From positions 1 to 64,000 of the forward strand of contig CALUUZ010000009.1 in assembly GCA_944324075.1 (NCBI GenBank): a stretch of DNA of 64,000 nucleotides, written 5' to 3'. Origin of the DNA: Candidatus Mailhella excrementigallinarum (lineage in GTDB: Bacteria > Desulfobacterota > Desulfovibrionia > Desulfovibrionales > Desulfovibrionaceae). The notes beneath the pieces are model-generated. The model saw nothing but the letters and a program-made list of their open reading frames with translations. It searched no databases and was not told where the DNA came from. A program made the position numbers and the translations under genes. Every line of letters starts with the position of its first letter. Within the stretch, counting starts at the first letter, position 1. This document shows positions 39,593 to 49,247 of the stretch, piece by piece.

Positions 39593-41107
39593 TTACATGT
39601 AGACGGGCGCGCCGGGGCCGAGCGGAATGCCGAGTTCCATCCAGATGATGAGGAAGAGCCCCCAGACGATCAGAATGCCCAGAGCGAACGGCAGCATCAG
39701 GGAAATGATGGTGCCGAGGCCCACGTTCTTCGCGTATTTCTGCGCCACCCCGATGACAAAGGCCATGAACGGTTCAAGCGGAGAAATGGCGTTGGTGGTG
39801 GAATCCGCGATGCGGTAGGCGGCCTGGATGAAGTAGGGGGAATACTGCATCTGCATGAGCATGGGTACGAAAATGGGGGCAAGCAGAGCCCATTTCGCCA
39901 TGGCGCTGCCGATGAAGAAGTTGATGCAGGCCGTGAGAACAAGGAAGCAGATGATCAGCGGAATGCCGGAGAAGCCGGTATCCTTGAGGAAGGCCGCGCC
40001 CTTGATGGACAGGAACATGTCCAGGTGAGTGTAGGAAAAGCTGGAAACAAACTGCCCGGCGGCGAAGCAGAGAACGATGAACGGCGCAAATTCCCGCATG
40101 GCCCTGCTCATGAAGCGCACCACGTCCTTGTCGCTGCGGATGACTCCGGTAGCGGCTCCGTAGGGAAGCGCCAGGGCAAGAAAGAAGCCGAACAGAATGG
40201 GAACCAGCGAGTCAAGGAAGGGAGAAGGGACGATAGTGAAGTTTTTGGGGTCGCGCAGAATGCCGTGTTCGGGCACAACTGTGGCCAGAATCAGCAGCAG
40301 ATAGACGACGCATCCGATCAGCGCCCAGCGCAGGCCCCGCCGTTCCAGCGGCGTGAGGGACATATCCTCGGCCTCCATCGCGCCCTCATGCATGTCCATG
40401 CCTGCAAGGCGGGGTTCCAGAAACTTGTCGGTGATGAACACAATCAGTCCGGTAAGCAGGAAGGTGGAGGCGCTCATGAAGTACCAGTTGACGGCGGGGT
40501 GAACCGTAATGGCGGGGTCGAGAATCTGCGCCGCCTGCTGGGTAATGGCCGCCAGACCGACGTCTGTGCCCACGACGAGAAGATTGGCGTTGAGACCCGC
40601 CGCGCAACCAGCGAAACCGGCCGCCATGCCTGCCAGCGGGTTGCGCCCCAGCCCCTTGAAGATCATGGCCCCAAGAGGCGGCACGACCACGAAGGCCGCG
40701 CTGGAAGCCATGTTGCCCATGACGCCGCAGAAGGCGATGATGGCCGTGACCATGCCTCTGGGCGCGCTGAGAATGGTGCCGCGCAGCACGGCGGAGAGCA
40801 GCCCCACTTCCTCGGCCACGCCCAGTCCCATCATCATGACCAGGACAAGGCCCAGCGGCTTGAAGTCCACAAAGTTTTTCACGCAGTTTTTCAGCAGCCA
40901 GATCAGCCCGTCGGCGGAAACGAGACTCTGCACGACCAGCGTCCTGCCCTTGGGGTCAACCATGCTGACTCCCTGGAAAAGCCACGAAAGGAGCATCACG
41001 ATAAAGGTAAGCAGCACGAAGATGGTGACGGGGTGGGGCAGTCTGTTCCCGGCGCGTTCTATCAGGCCGAGAATGCCGGAAAGGTTTTCGATTCTTTCTT
41101 TCGCCAT
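39593..41107 (-). CDS. AbgT family transporter
   Basis: 504 aa, about 11-13 membrane segments. Family marks: NRLPHPVTIFVLLTFIVMLL (near residue 20), NFVDFKPLGLVLVMMMGLGV (near 80), GMAAGFAGCAAGLNANLLVV (near 160) and the C-terminal DSTTNAISPLEPFMAFVIGV hairpin region. AbgT of E. coli takes up p-aminobenzoyl-glutamate; other members export sulfonamides. ATG 41107 follows AAGGAG. An M20 amidohydrolase is encoded upstream on the same strand, separated by an R1 fragment, which matches the abg arrangement of transporter plus amidohydrolase. Confidence 0.9.
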   Translation of the reverse strand: MAKERIENLSGILGLIERAGNRLPHPVTIFVLLTFIVMLLSWLFQGVSMVDPKGRTLVVQSLVSADGLIWLLKNCVKNFVDFKPLGLVLVMMMGLGVAEEVGLLSAVLRGTILSAPRGMVTAIIAFCGVMGNMASSAAFVVVPPLGAMIFKGLGRNPLAGMAAGFAGCAAGLNANLLVVGTDVGLAAITQQAAQILDPAITVHPAVNWYFMSASTFLLTGLIVFITDKFLEPRLAGMDMHEGAMEAEDMSLTPLERRGLRWALIGCVVYLLLILATVVPEHGILRDPKNFTIVPSPFLDSLVPILFGFFLALALPYGAATGVIRSDKDVVRFMSRAMREFAPFIVLCFAAGQFVSSFSYTHLDMFLSIKGAAFLKDTGFSGIPLIICFLVLTACINFFIGSAMAKWALLAPIFVPMLMQMQYSPYFIQAAYRIADSTTNAISPLEPFMAFVIGVAQKYAKNVGLGTIISLMLPFALGILIVWGLFLIIWMELGIPLGPGAPVYM

Positions 41108-41173
41108 GAACGGGAACTCCTTGCGGCTGAAGAGAGATGGAGGGGAAAACAGCGTACTTTCGTCCCGGGAAGA

Positions 41174-41255
41174 CTTCCGGAGTCGAACAGGGCAGGACTC
41201 TGCCCCCCTGTCCGGTTCCGCCGCAATGTGCCTGCGGCGCATGACTCCGGCGGGA
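41174..41255 (+). repeat. Repeat R1, copy 8 (fragment, forward)
   Basis: CCGGAGTCGAACAGGGCAGG, ACTCTGCC, CCTGTCCGG, GCCGCAATGTGCCTGCGGCG and ACTCCGGCGGG are present; both ends of R1 are missing. Between the amidohydrolase and AbgT genes. Confidence 0.6.
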
Positions 41256-41282
41256 ATCTCCCGGGGAGGCGAGCCGGATGGG

Positions 41283-42467
41283 TCAATCAGGATCGCCGCT
41301 GGCGAAGGCCGCGCGGACAGCCTGCCGCAGTTCCGCGTCGGAGAGCACGTCGTAGCCGGTCATGGCCATGGCTCGCGCGGCGAGGAGCATGCCCCTGAAA
41401 CCGCATTCGGAGTTGCTGGCTTCCGCAAAGGCCGGAGTGTGTCCGACAAGGTGCGCGCCGCCGATGGAAATATAGGGATGGATTGACGGCGCCCTGAAGC
41501 TTACGTTGCCCATGTCGGTGGAATAGCTGCTGGGCACTTCTTCGATATAGCTTTCGCCCAGCAGGTCAAGGTTGCCTGCAAAGGCGCGCAGCAGCGGCAT
41601 GTTGTGGCGCATGGTGTAATAAGGATGGGCGGAGTGCCGCCAGGAAAATTCACAGCCCAGGGCCTGCGCGCAGCAGCGGGCGCAGTTGACCACGCGTTCG
41701 ATGGCCCGGTCCAGCGTTTCCGGCCTGCGGGCGCGCACGCCGTAGCGCAGACGGGCAAATTCGGGAATGGTGTTGATGGCCGTGCCGGTATCGGTCAGAA
41801 GACCATGGATGCGCACGTCAGAGGTCATGTGCTGGCGCAGGCTGTTGATGCCCATGATGGCGAGCGCGGCCGCGTCCTGCGCGTTGATGCCCTGTTCGGG
41901 CGCTCCGGCGGCGTGGGCCGCCCTGCCGTGAAAGTCCATTTCCAGATTGGCGCGGGAAATGAGCTGCTGCCTGAGAATGGTGCGGCCTTCGGCATGGGTG
42001 GAGATAACGGCGTCCATGCTGTCGAACAGGCCCGCCTCCGCCATGGGAACCTTGCCGCCCGCATCCCGGACATTGCCTTCCTCGGCGGGGGTGCCGAAAA
42101 CATGAACCGTTCCCGCGGGCAGGGAGCGGGACAGGGCAATGCCCGCGGCCGCCGCAGCCACGCCGAACATGTTGTGCCCGCAGGCATGTCCGAGCACGGG
42201 CAGAGCGTCGTACTCGGCAAGAAAGGCGATATGGGGGGCCTGGCCCGAACCGGCGGCGGCATGAAAGGCCGTGGGCATGCCGAGCAGTCCGCGTTCCACC
42301 GTGAAGCCGTTCGCTTCCAGAAAGTCGGCAAGGCGGGCGGAAGACCTGAATTCCTGATAGCCCAGTTCCGGTTCGGCAAAGATCGCGGCGGCGATCTCCT
42401 TCATCTGCGCCGATAGATTATCGACATTTTCTTGCAGGGCAAGTTTCTCACGCGGCATATCGGACAT
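41283..42467 (-). CDS. M20 family amidohydrolase, AbgB-like
   Basis: 394 aa. Metal-binding residues of the M20D group are visible: LPVLGHACGHNMFG (about residues 89-102), PAEEGN (about 128), and the C-terminal AHLVGHTPAF His. The dimerisation lid region AHAAGAPEQGINAQDAAALA (about 184-203) is typical of AbgA/AbgB and peptidase-like amidohydrolases. It would split an acyl- or aroyl-amino acid, plausibly p-aminobenzoyl-glutamate, given the AbgT transporter gene that follows. AAAGGAG precedes ATG 42467. E. coli uses an AbgA-AbgB pair; only one subunit gene is here. Confidence 0.85.
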   Translation of the reverse strand: MSDMPREKLALQENVDNLSAQMKEIAAAIFAEPELGYQEFRSSARLADFLEANGFTVERGLLGMPTAFHAAAGSGQAPHIAFLAEYDALPVLGHACGHNMFGVAAAAAGIALSRSLPAGTVHVFGTPAEEGNVRDAGGKVPMAEAGLFDSMDAVISTHAEGRTILRQQLISRANLEMDFHGRAAHAAGAPEQGINAQDAAALAIMGINSLRQHMTSDVRIHGLLTDTGTAINTIPEFARLRYGVRARRPETLDRAIERVVNCARCCAQALGCEFSWRHSAHPYYTMRHNMPLLRAFAGNLDLLGESYIEEVPSSYSTDMGNVSFRAPSIHPYISIGGAHLVGHTPAFAEASNSECGFRGMLLAARAMAMTGYDVLSDAELRQAVRAAFASGDPD

Positions 42468-42950
42468 GGCGACTCCTTTCCATGAGCGGTTGATGGAATG
42501 GGCTGGCAATCGGGCGAGTCTACCCGTTAGGGCGGCGGGTGGCAAGGGACTCGCGCCGAAGCTGCGTCAGGGATACGCGCGCCGCCTTGTGACGGTTCTG
42601 TTCAGGTTTTTCGGATGCCTGACGAAGAGGCGGAACTTCACGGGGTGGAGTGCCGCCATACATGACAGGAGGATGGCCCTCATTGAACTGAAAACAGGGC
42701 TGCATGGATGGAAAAATACATTTGTATTCCGACCCGGCTGTATAGTTTCATGTTATGCGGTACAATAACAAGAGTCGTCAATGCTGCATGGCGCTCCGGG
42801 CGTGCGTCTGAACGCAAATGCCGGCAGCGCGATACTGCCTCGGCGGTCTGCGAAAACTCCTTTCGGGATGCGGGCGGAGAAAGCTGCTCCGCCGGACCAG
42901 GATCGGTCAGGCAGCGCGGTATGCAATAAATGTTGAAGAGGGGAGTCATA
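42468..42950. other. Interval before the chemoreceptor gene
   Basis: 483 bp. A short AT-rich patch (about 42710-42775) with TATAGTTTC and GGTACAATAAC probably carries divergent promoters; I cannot fix a -35/-10 pair. No repeat copy or small gene is seen. Confidence 0.45.
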
Positions 42951-44990
42951 ATGACTTTGCGGGGAAGGTTGATAACGGGCTTTTCGGCGGTGTTGCTGCT
43001 GATGCTGATTCTGAGCGTCCTCAGTTTCTGCCTGACGGAGAGGATGAGCGTTCATTCAAAGATGGCCGGACATGTGGACAAGGGCAGGGTCTTCCTGTTG
43101 AGCGTGCAGACAGGTTATCTGAGATTCGCTGCCTACAGGGAGCAGCAGTATGCCGAACTTTCCCTGAAAAATCTGGATTCAGCCATCGTCGAATTTGAAC
43201 AGGCCGTTCCCATAGCAGTTACCCCCCAGTTCAGAGAGCGTCTGGAGCACGGCATCAGGGAACTGCAGCGTCTTAAAGGCGTTGTCGTGGGAGTGCTTGC
43301 GGTATTGGGCGAGGACAACCGCGCTCATGACGAAGCCGAAAGGGGGTTTGAAAATCTGCTGAGAAGTTTTGACGCCCTGAGCGACGGGCTCCGCGCCGCA
43401 GCAGACGTGCAGGGGAATGAACCGCACAGGCAGAACCTTCTGCTGCAGCTTATGGCCTTGCGCAACAAGGCCAACAGGGCGCGGGCCGCCGTCAATGACT
43501 TGTCCACGAGTTCCCCTCAGGAAGAATTTGACAATGCGCTGGAAGATCTGAAAACCATGCAGGCCGCGGCCGCGGAACTGGAGAACCGTTTTCAGGCTTC
43601 GGCCGAAAGCGCGCGCATGGAGGCTCTCGCCAGCGAGATGGAGGGGTACTATTCTCATGCACACGCCTATCTGAGTCTCGTCAGCGGCGAGGCGAAGGAG
43701 CTGAAAGCCACCGGCGCGGCTTTCGGAGAGGTTGAGAAGCTCGCTGCGGAACTGTCGGAGTTCGGCGTTTCGCAGGTGCAGCAGGACAATCGCAAGGCCA
43801 ATGTGATAATCCTGTTGTTCTCCGCCATGGGGTTGTTCCTCGGAGTTCTGATTATCTTCTGGCTTTCCCGCAACACGCTGCGGCAGCTTGGCAAGGACCC
43901 CGGCGAACTGAACGCCCTTGCCGGACGCGTGGCGGACGGCGACTACAATGTGGAGGACGGCAGCAAGAAACAGGGCGTTTACGGGGCCATTGTGGAAATG
44001 GTCCATGCCCTGAAAACCCATATTGAAAACGCGCAGCGCGAGTCCGAAAACGCCAGGGAGCAGTCGGCCAAAGCGCAGCAAGCCATGCGGAAAGCGGAAG
44101 TCGCCGGACAGGAAGCCCAGGCCAAGACTCGGGCTCTGCTGAGCATCGCGAACAGGCTGGAAGAAGTGGGCAACGTGCTTTCCGCCGCCTCTGCCGAGCT
44201 TTCTGCCAGGATTGAGCAGTCTGACCGGAGCGCGGCGGAAAGCGCCCAGCGTCTTTCCGAGGCTGCCGCGGCCATGAACGAAATGAACGCCACCGTACAG
44301 GAAGTTGCCCGCAATGCCTCTTCCGCGTCTTCCGCCTCCGGCGACACCAGAAAAAAGGCCGAGGCCGGCGCCCGGGTGGTGGAAAAAGCCGTCCGCAGCA
44401 TTGAGGATGTCCACCATATCTCGCTGGAGCTCAAGGGGGACATGTCCCGGCTCAATGAGCACGCGCGTTCCATTGATCGGATCATGGGCGTCATATCGGA
44501 CATTGCGGATCAGACCAATCTGCTGGCTCTCAACGCCGCCATTGAGGCTGCCCGCGCGGGCGAGGCCGGGCGCGGATTCGCCGTGGTGGCCGACGAGGTG
44601 CGCAAGCTGGCCGAAAAGACCATGGCGTCCACTCACGATGTGGGCAACGCCATCAAGGCCATTCAGGAAAGTACCGCCAAGAGCACGGATTCCATGGACA
44701 ATGCCGTGGCCCAGATCGAGGAGGCCACGCATCTGGCCAATGAATCCGGACGCGCTCTGGAAGAAATCGTGGCCACGGCAGACGCCACCGCCGATCAGGT
44801 CAACGCCATCGCCGCCGCCAGTGAGGAGCAGTCCGCCGCCAGTGAGGAGATCAACCGTTCCATCCTCCAGTGCAGCGACATGAGCGGGCAGATTGCCGAA
44901 GCCATGGCCGAGGCGGCCAGGGCCGTGTCCGATCTGGCGGTGCAGGCACAGGGGCTCACGGAATTGATCCGTGAAATGAAAAACGCCTGA
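42951..44990 (+). CDS. Methyl-accepting chemotaxis protein
   Basis: 679 aa. Membrane helix 1 at residues about 7-30 ([20 protein letters not shown]), a periplasmic helical sensor domain (about 31-280), membrane helix 2 ([20 protein letters not shown], about 284-303), a HAMP linker, and a long cytoplasmic coiled coil. The signalling tip is canonical: [20 protein letters not shown], then [18 protein letters not shown] (about 520-555). It senses a ligand in the periplasm and controls CheA. GAGGGG precedes ATG 42951; an ATG 21 bp earlier is possible. The sensed compound is unknown; no che genes are adjacent. Confidence 0.93.
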   Translation: MTLRGRLITGFSAVLLLMLILSVLSFCLTERMSVHSKMAGHVDKGRVFLLSVQTGYLRFAAYREQQYAELSLKNLDSAIVEFEQAVPIAVTPQFRERLEHGIRELQRLKGVVVGVLAVLGEDNRAHDEAERGFENLLRSFDALSDGLRAAADVQGNEPHRQNLLLQLMALRNKANRARAAVNDLSTSSPQEEFDNALEDLKTMQAAAAELENRFQASAESARMEALASEMEGYYSHAHAYLSLVSGEAKELKATGAAFGEVEKLAAELSEFGVSQVQQDNRKANVIILLFSAMGLFLGVLIIFWLSRNTLRQLGKDPGELNALAGRVADGDYNVEDGSKKQGVYGAIVEMVHALKTHIENAQRESENAREQSAKAQQAMRKAEVAGQEAQAKTRALLSIANRLEEVGNVLSAASAELSARIEQSDRSAAESAQRLSEAAAAMNEMNATVQEVARNASSASSASGDTRKKAEAGARVVEKAVRSIEDVHHISLELKGDMSRLNEHARSIDRIMGVISDIADQTNLLALNAAIEAARAGEAGRGFAVVADEVRKLAEKTMASTHDVGNAIKAIQESTAKSTDSMDNAVAQIEEATHLANESGRALEEIVATADATADQVNAIAAASEEQSAASEEINRSILQCSDMSGQIAEAMAEAARAVSDLAVQAQGLTELIREMKNA

Positions 44991-45022
44991 CAAACGCTTT
45001 GGTCAGGAAAGGGAGCGCCTGT

Positions 45023-45054
45023 GGGGGAACCGGCCGTATTGTTCCGGTTCCCCC
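45023..45054 (+). terminator. Terminator after the chemoreceptor gene
   Basis: GGGGGAACCGG/CCGGTTCCCCC, 11 bp perfect stem, between the convergent mcp and hydF genes. Confidence 0.8.
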
Positions 45055-45091
45055 GTTCATGGAGCATTCCGATGGCGAAAAGCTCCGAAGT

Positions 45092-46363
45092 TTATTTCAG
45101 ATCGATTCTGTCCAGAATCCCCGCCAGCCAGGCCAGCGCCACGCCGTAATTCGTCATGGGCACGCCCTGCGCCGCGGCGTGTTCCTGCCGTCCCAGCATG
45201 TAGGTACGGTTGAACATGCAGGCTCCGCAATGAATGACAAGGTCATATCCGTTCAGATTTTCCGGGAAGTCCGTACCCCGCACCCATTCGATATGGAGTT
45301 TTTCTCCGAAACGATTGCGCAGCAGACGGGGAATCTTGACGCGGCCGATATCTTCCGGCAGCGGCGCGTGGGCGCAGGCTTCGGCAATGAGCACGCGGGA
45401 ATCCGGCCCAAGACGGCCCAGCGCCCTGGCGCCTTCGGCAAAGGCGTCAATATCGCCCTTGTAACCGGCCATGAGTACGGAAAAGGAAGTCAGACGGCTG
45501 CCTGCCGGTTTTTTCGCATACACCTCGCCAAACACCTGGGAATCGGTGATGATCAGTTTCGGCGGTCGGACAAGGGTGTCCAGCGCGGCGTCCAGTCTGT
45601 CCGTGGTCACGCTCATGATCAGGCATTTCCTGTCCAGAAGATCCCTGATGGTCTGCACCTGCGGCAGAATCAGGCGGCCCTGCGGAGCCTGGATGTCCTG
45701 CGGCATGACCAGCAGCACGAGGTCGCCGTCGGATGCCATGCCGCCCGTGATGCTCCGGGCGTTCCAGTTTTCCGGCACAAGGCGCGCCAAGGCATCGCGC
45801 AGGGCGTCCATGCCCCGCCCTGTGGCTGCGCTGATCGGGACAGGCGCGACCGGGTTCACGCCGCCGCCCTGCATGTCGAGCGCGTCCGCGACTCGCGCGG
45901 CCAGCTCCTTCAGGGTGTCGCCGTTTTCGGCGGCGGGCACGGTGTCGGCCTTGTTCAGAACAATGAGCGCGGGTGTTCTTTTCTCGACGAGGCGCACGAG
46001 CCAGTTTCTTTCTTCCGCAAGAGCGGCGGAAAGCTCCTCATCCGTCAGGGAGCGAAGCGCGTCAAGCGCGATGACCACAAGAGCCGCATCCGTTTTTTTC
46101 AGGGCTTCCTCCGTGCCCCGCACGCGCAGTTCCCCCATGGGGCCTTCGTCATCGAAGCCCGCCGTATCAATGAGAACACAGGGGCCGAGGCCATGAATCT
46201 CCATGGATTTGTACACGGGGTCGGTGGTGGTGCCCGCCGTTTCCGAAACAATGGCCGCCTTGCGGCCGGTAAAGGCGTTAAGCAGGGAAGACTTGCCCGC
46301 ATTGCGGCGTCCGAAGATGCCGATGTGCAGACGGTCGGAACGGGGAGTGTCATTGAGGGACAT
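45092..46363 (-). CDS. hydF: [FeFe]-hydrogenase H-cluster maturation GTPase HydF
   Basis: 423 aa. HydF is the scaffold on which the 2Fe subcluster is assembled before transfer to apo-hydrogenase. GTPase motifs: G1 GRRNAGKSS (about 18-26), G2 TAGTTTDPV, G3 DTAGFDDEG, G4 NKAD (about 143). The C-terminal [4Fe-4S] site is present: EACAHAP (about 327) and VIHCGACMFN (about 376), matching the H-X45-55-HCXXC pattern. AGAGGTG precedes ATG 46363. Last gene of the set hydG-hydE-hydF, about 100 bp after hydE. The structural hydrogenase is not in the window. Confidence 0.93.
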   Translation of the reverse strand: MSLNDTPRSDRLHIGIFGRRNAGKSSLLNAFTGRKAAIVSETAGTTTDPVYKSMEIHGLGPCVLIDTAGFDDEGPMGELRVRGTEEALKKTDAALVVIALDALRSLTDEELSAALAEERNWLVRLVEKRTPALIVLNKADTVPAAENGDTLKELAARVADALDMQGGGVNPVAPVPISAATGRGMDALRDALARLVPENWNARSITGGMASDGDLVLLVMPQDIQAPQGRLILPQVQTIRDLLDRKCLIMSVTTDRLDAALDTLVRPPKLIITDSQVFGEVYAKKPAGSRLTSFSVLMAGYKGDIDAFAEGARALGRLGPDSRVLIAEACAHAPLPEDIGRVKIPRLLRNRFGEKLHIEWVRGTDFPENLNGYDLVIHCGACMFNRTYMLGRQEHAAAQGVPMTNYGVALAWLAGILDRIDLK

Positions 46364-46463
46364 GGCAACACCTCTTTGGATATCGGGGCCGCGGACATCA
46401 TGGTCACGGACGCCCGGAGGGGCATGGGGCATGGATGCCTGCAAGGAGCCGGGACTGGAACCG

Positions 46464-47543
46464 TTACTTCCAGTCCCCCCGATCTGTCACGATCTCGTAA
46501 CCGATGCCGGCAATCCTTTCTCCAAGGGAACGCAGATTTTCCGCCGCTTCATCGCCGTCGGAGATCTTGTTGTCGTACAGCAGGTATTTTTTTCTGTGCC
46601 CCGGCGGGGAGAGGTTGGGCATAAGCACATTGGCTCCTGCCAGAATGCCGCGCTCCCGGCCGTCGCCCGCCGCCGTGCCCAGAGCGGTGGTCGCGGGCAG
46701 CAGCGCACGCGGCAGCATGAGGCGGGTCAGAGCCAGCATGACCAGCGTTTTTTCCACGCTTCCTGCCGGAACCTTCCTGAACGGCGTATCATGATGCGGG
46801 ATAAACGGGCCGATTCCCGCCATTTCCGGCTGGAGTCCGCGCAGAAAGCGCAGATCCTCGGCCAGATCGTCCGTGGTCTGCCATGGTGTGCCCACCATCA
46901 TGCCCGCCCCTGTCTGAAAGCCCGCGGCCTTGAGTTCGCGGAGGCAGCGGCGGCGGGCCGCGAAGGTCTGCGCGGCGGGATGCAGCCGGGCATAATGGGC
47001 CGGATTGGCGCTTTCATGCCGCAGCAGATAGCGATCCGCGCCCGCTTCCCGGAAGCGGCGGTAACTTTCCGCGCTGCGTTCTCCGATGGACAGCGTGAGC
47101 GCGCTGTCCGGCCACCCGGTTTTGACGGCATGCACCAGCTCGACGATGCGATCGTCCGTAAAATGCGGGTCTTCTCCTCCCTGGAGAACGAAGGTGCGGA
47201 AACCGAGTTCATGGCCGCGTGCGCAGCAGGCCAGAATTTCCTCCGGCGTCAGGCGGTAGCGGGCGGCGCGGGCGTTGGAGCGCCGGATGCCGCAGTACAG
47301 GCAGTCGTTGCGGCAGAAATTGGTGAACTCGATGAGGCCGCGCACATAAATGCGCCTGCCGAACGAGGAAAGCGCCGCCTCCCGCGCGGCGGCGAAAAGC
47401 TCCGCGCGGAGCGCTTCACCTTCGGAACCGCAGGCGGAACAGGCGTCGATGACGCGGACAAGGGCGGCGCGATCCGGCATGCCGTTACGCTGCAATGTGC
47501 CGATGACGCCGGAAAGAAGTGTGAAATCGGTGGCCTGGGGCAT
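46464..47543 (-). CDS. hydE: [FeFe]-hydrogenase maturation radical SAM protein HydE
   Basis: 359 aa, standard length. Radical SAM motif in TNFCRNDCLYCGIRRS (CX3CX2C, about residues 61-68). HydE acts on a HydG-derived iron-cysteine complex during synthesis of the H-cluster diiron unit. Supporting segments: VLQGGEDPHFTDDRIVELV (about 113), SIGERSAESYRRFREAGADR (about 145) and MVGTPWQTTDDLAEDLRFL (about 205). Start is placed at ATG 47543; no strong Shine-Dalgarno is seen, and a longer frame would translate a G/C-run hairpin into a proline stretch, which I reject. Between hydG and hydF. Confidence 0.92.
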   Translation of the reverse strand: MPQATDFTLLSGVIGTLQRNGMPDRAALVRVIDACSACGSEGEALRAELFAAAREAALSSFGRRIYVRGLIEFTNFCRNDCLYCGIRRSNARAARYRLTPEEILACCARGHELGFRTFVLQGGEDPHFTDDRIVELVHAVKTGWPDSALTLSIGERSAESYRRFREAGADRYLLRHESANPAHYARLHPAAQTFAARRRCLRELKAAGFQTGAGMMVGTPWQTTDDLAEDLRFLRGLQPEMAGIGPFIPHHDTPFRKVPAGSVEKTLVMLALTRLMLPRALLPATTALGTAAGDGRERGILAGANVLMPNLSPPGHRKKYLLYDNKISDGDEAAENLRSLGERIAGIGYEIVTDRGDWK

Positions 47544-47592
47544 ACGGCTCACAAAGGATTTAAGAAAAGTTTTTGAAAAAGGAGGGGGTGTG

Positions 47593-47637
47593 GGGGGGGG
47601 AGGGAAAAATTTTTTCAAAAGTTTTCCCTCCCCCCCC
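47593..47637. terminator. Large hairpin between hydG and hydE
   Basis: GGGGGGGGAGGGAAAA pairs with TTTTCCCTCCCCCCCC (16 bp perfect stem, 13-nt AT-rich loop). Lies 9 bp after the hydG stop and 50 bp before hydE; it may terminate or attenuate the transcript or stabilise the hydG message. Confidence 0.6.
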
Positions 47638-47645
47638 ACATGCAT

Positions 47646-49064
47646 TCAAAACCTCAAATCCCGTTCGCCGTTTCTGATGCGCTCCAGATAGGCGGCGGCG
47701 CGGGCGCGCTGCCTTTCGCTGGGAATATGCTCCAGCTCCCGGGCAATCATGGCGGAACCGAGCGCCTTCAGCTCCTCATCCCCATAATCCGTCATGTATT
47801 CCTGAAAGGTGAACAGGGCGTTGGGCAGGCAGCAGTTGCCGATCTGGCCGGACTTGGCCAGCGGCATGAAACGATCTCCGGTGCGCCCCTCACGGTAACA
47901 GGCTGTGCAGTAGCTGGGGACATAGCCGTCTTTCACCAGCCCCTTGAGCACTTCCAGCGGCGCGCGGTGATCGGCCAGATCGAACTGCGGTTTTTCATTG
48001 TCCGGAATCAGTTCGGGATGGGCATAGCCTCCCACTCCCACACAGGAACCGGCGCTCATCTGTGAAATGCCCACGTTGAGCAGTTCATTGCGGAAGGATG
48101 CGCGTTCCCGCGTGGACAGGATCATGCCGGTATAGGGCACAGCCAGCCGGATGACGGCCACCAGCTTCTTGAAGTCCGCATCATTCACCAGATGGGGGAA
48201 GTTTTTGAGGTCTATGCCTTCGGCAGGCAGAAGGCGCGGCACGGAGATGGTATGCGGCCCTACGCCGACCACGGCCTCCAGATGTTCGGCATGCATGAGC
48301 AGGGCTACGGTTTCGTAGCGGAAATCGTACAGGCCGTAAAGCGGGCCGATGCCGACGTCGTCAATGCCGCCTTCCAGCATGGCGCGGTCCATGGCTTCGG
48401 TGTGCCATTCGTAGTTCTGCTTGGGGCCGTGATGCACGGCCAGATAGGTGGGCTTGTGGTAGGTTTCCTGAAACAGGATATAGGTGCCGATACCCGCTTC
48501 CTTGAGTCTGCGGTAGTTTTCGCCGGTGGTGGCGGCAATGTCCACATTGACCCGGCGGATGGCTCCGTTCTCGAATTTTTCCGCGTAGATGGTACGGATG
48601 CAGTCCAGCACGTAGTCAATGGGGCAGTTTTTGTCGTCTTCGCCGAATTCCAGCAGCAGGCGCTTGTGCCCCAGTTTTTCAAGCGCGCGCACTTCCTCGC
48701 TGACCTGTTCCTGCGTGAGCTTGACGCGGGCGATGCCGTTGGCGCAGCGGAACCCGCAGTATTTGCAGTTGTTCACGCAGTGGTTGGAAAGATAGAGCGG
48801 CGCGAACATCACGATGCGCTTGCCGTAAATGCGTTCCTTGATCTGCTTGGCCAGATGGAAGATGCGATCCAGCGTGGCCGGATCTTCCACATTCAGAAGC
48901 ACCGCGGCCTCGCGGTGGGTGAGGCCCCCGCATTCGGCAGCCCTGGCGAGGATGCGTTCGATGTTGGCCGGATCGGCGGCGAGGCGTGTCGCTTCTTCAA
49001 TGCTGGAACGTACTTCGGCGTCGTCAATGAACTCGTTGGCGTCACGGGATTCGGGATTATACAT
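47646..49064 (-). CDS. hydG: [FeFe]-hydrogenase maturation radical SAM protein HydG
   Basis: 472 aa. HydG cleaves tyrosine to p-cresol, CO and cyanide, and builds the Fe(CO)2CN synthon. The radical SAM motif NHCVNNCKYCGFR (CX3CX2C, about residues 95-105) and the C-terminal auxiliary cluster motif CTAC...CC (YCTACYREGRTGDRF and GQIGNCCLPN, CX2CX22C, about 383-410) are complete. AAGGAG precedes ATG 49064. It follows the TM1266-like gene after an R1 copy and is followed by a strong hairpin and hydE. Confidence 0.94.
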   Translation of the reverse strand: MYNPESRDANEFIDDAEVRSSIEEATRLAADPANIERILARAAECGGLTHREAAVLLNVEDPATLDRIFHLAKQIKERIYGKRIVMFAPLYLSNHCVNNCKYCGFRCANGIARVKLTQEQVSEEVRALEKLGHKRLLLEFGEDDKNCPIDYVLDCIRTIYAEKFENGAIRRVNVDIAATTGENYRRLKEAGIGTYILFQETYHKPTYLAVHHGPKQNYEWHTEAMDRAMLEGGIDDVGIGPLYGLYDFRYETVALLMHAEHLEAVVGVGPHTISVPRLLPAEGIDLKNFPHLVNDADFKKLVAVIRLAVPYTGMILSTRERASFRNELLNVGISQMSAGSCVGVGGYAHPELIPDNEKPQFDLADHRAPLEVLKGLVKDGYVPSYCTACYREGRTGDRFMPLAKSGQIGNCCLPNALFTFQEYMTDYGDEELKALGSAMIARELEHIPSERQRARAAAYLERIRNGERDLRF

Positions 49065-49078
49065 GCCGGTGCTCCTTA

Positions 49079-49247
49079 GAGTGCTTTGCTTTCGAAAATA
49101 TCTGCCGGCCAGACCCTGTGTTCTGATCCGCAGGTTTCGCGCGGCCGCCGGGGCTTCACACCGCAAGTGAATTGCGACTGCTCCGGCGGCGCGGTGGAGT
49201 CTCGCCTTGCTCGACTCAGTAGAGCATTTCATAAGCGAAATGCTCTA
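49079..49247 (-). repeat. Repeat R1, copy 9 (full length, inverted)
   Basis: Blocks: TTTGCTTTCGAAAATATCTG, CCGGCCAGACCCTG, GTTCTGATCCGCAGGTTTCG, ACCGCAAGTGAATTGCG, CTGCTCCGGCGG, GAGTCTCGCCTTGCTCGACT and the terminal palindrome TAGAGCATTTC-N6-GAAATGCTCTA (49220-49247). The palindrome includes the TAG stop of the upstream TM1266-like gene. Confidence 0.85.

Noticed and set aside
42930-42950. Earlier ATG for the chemoreceptor
   Set aside because: The Shine-Dalgarno-like GAGGGG lies between the two ATGs and fits only the one at 42951.
47544-47645. N-terminal extension of HydE
   Set aside because: It would translate a G-run hairpin as a proline stretch; family members start near MPQATDF at 47543.
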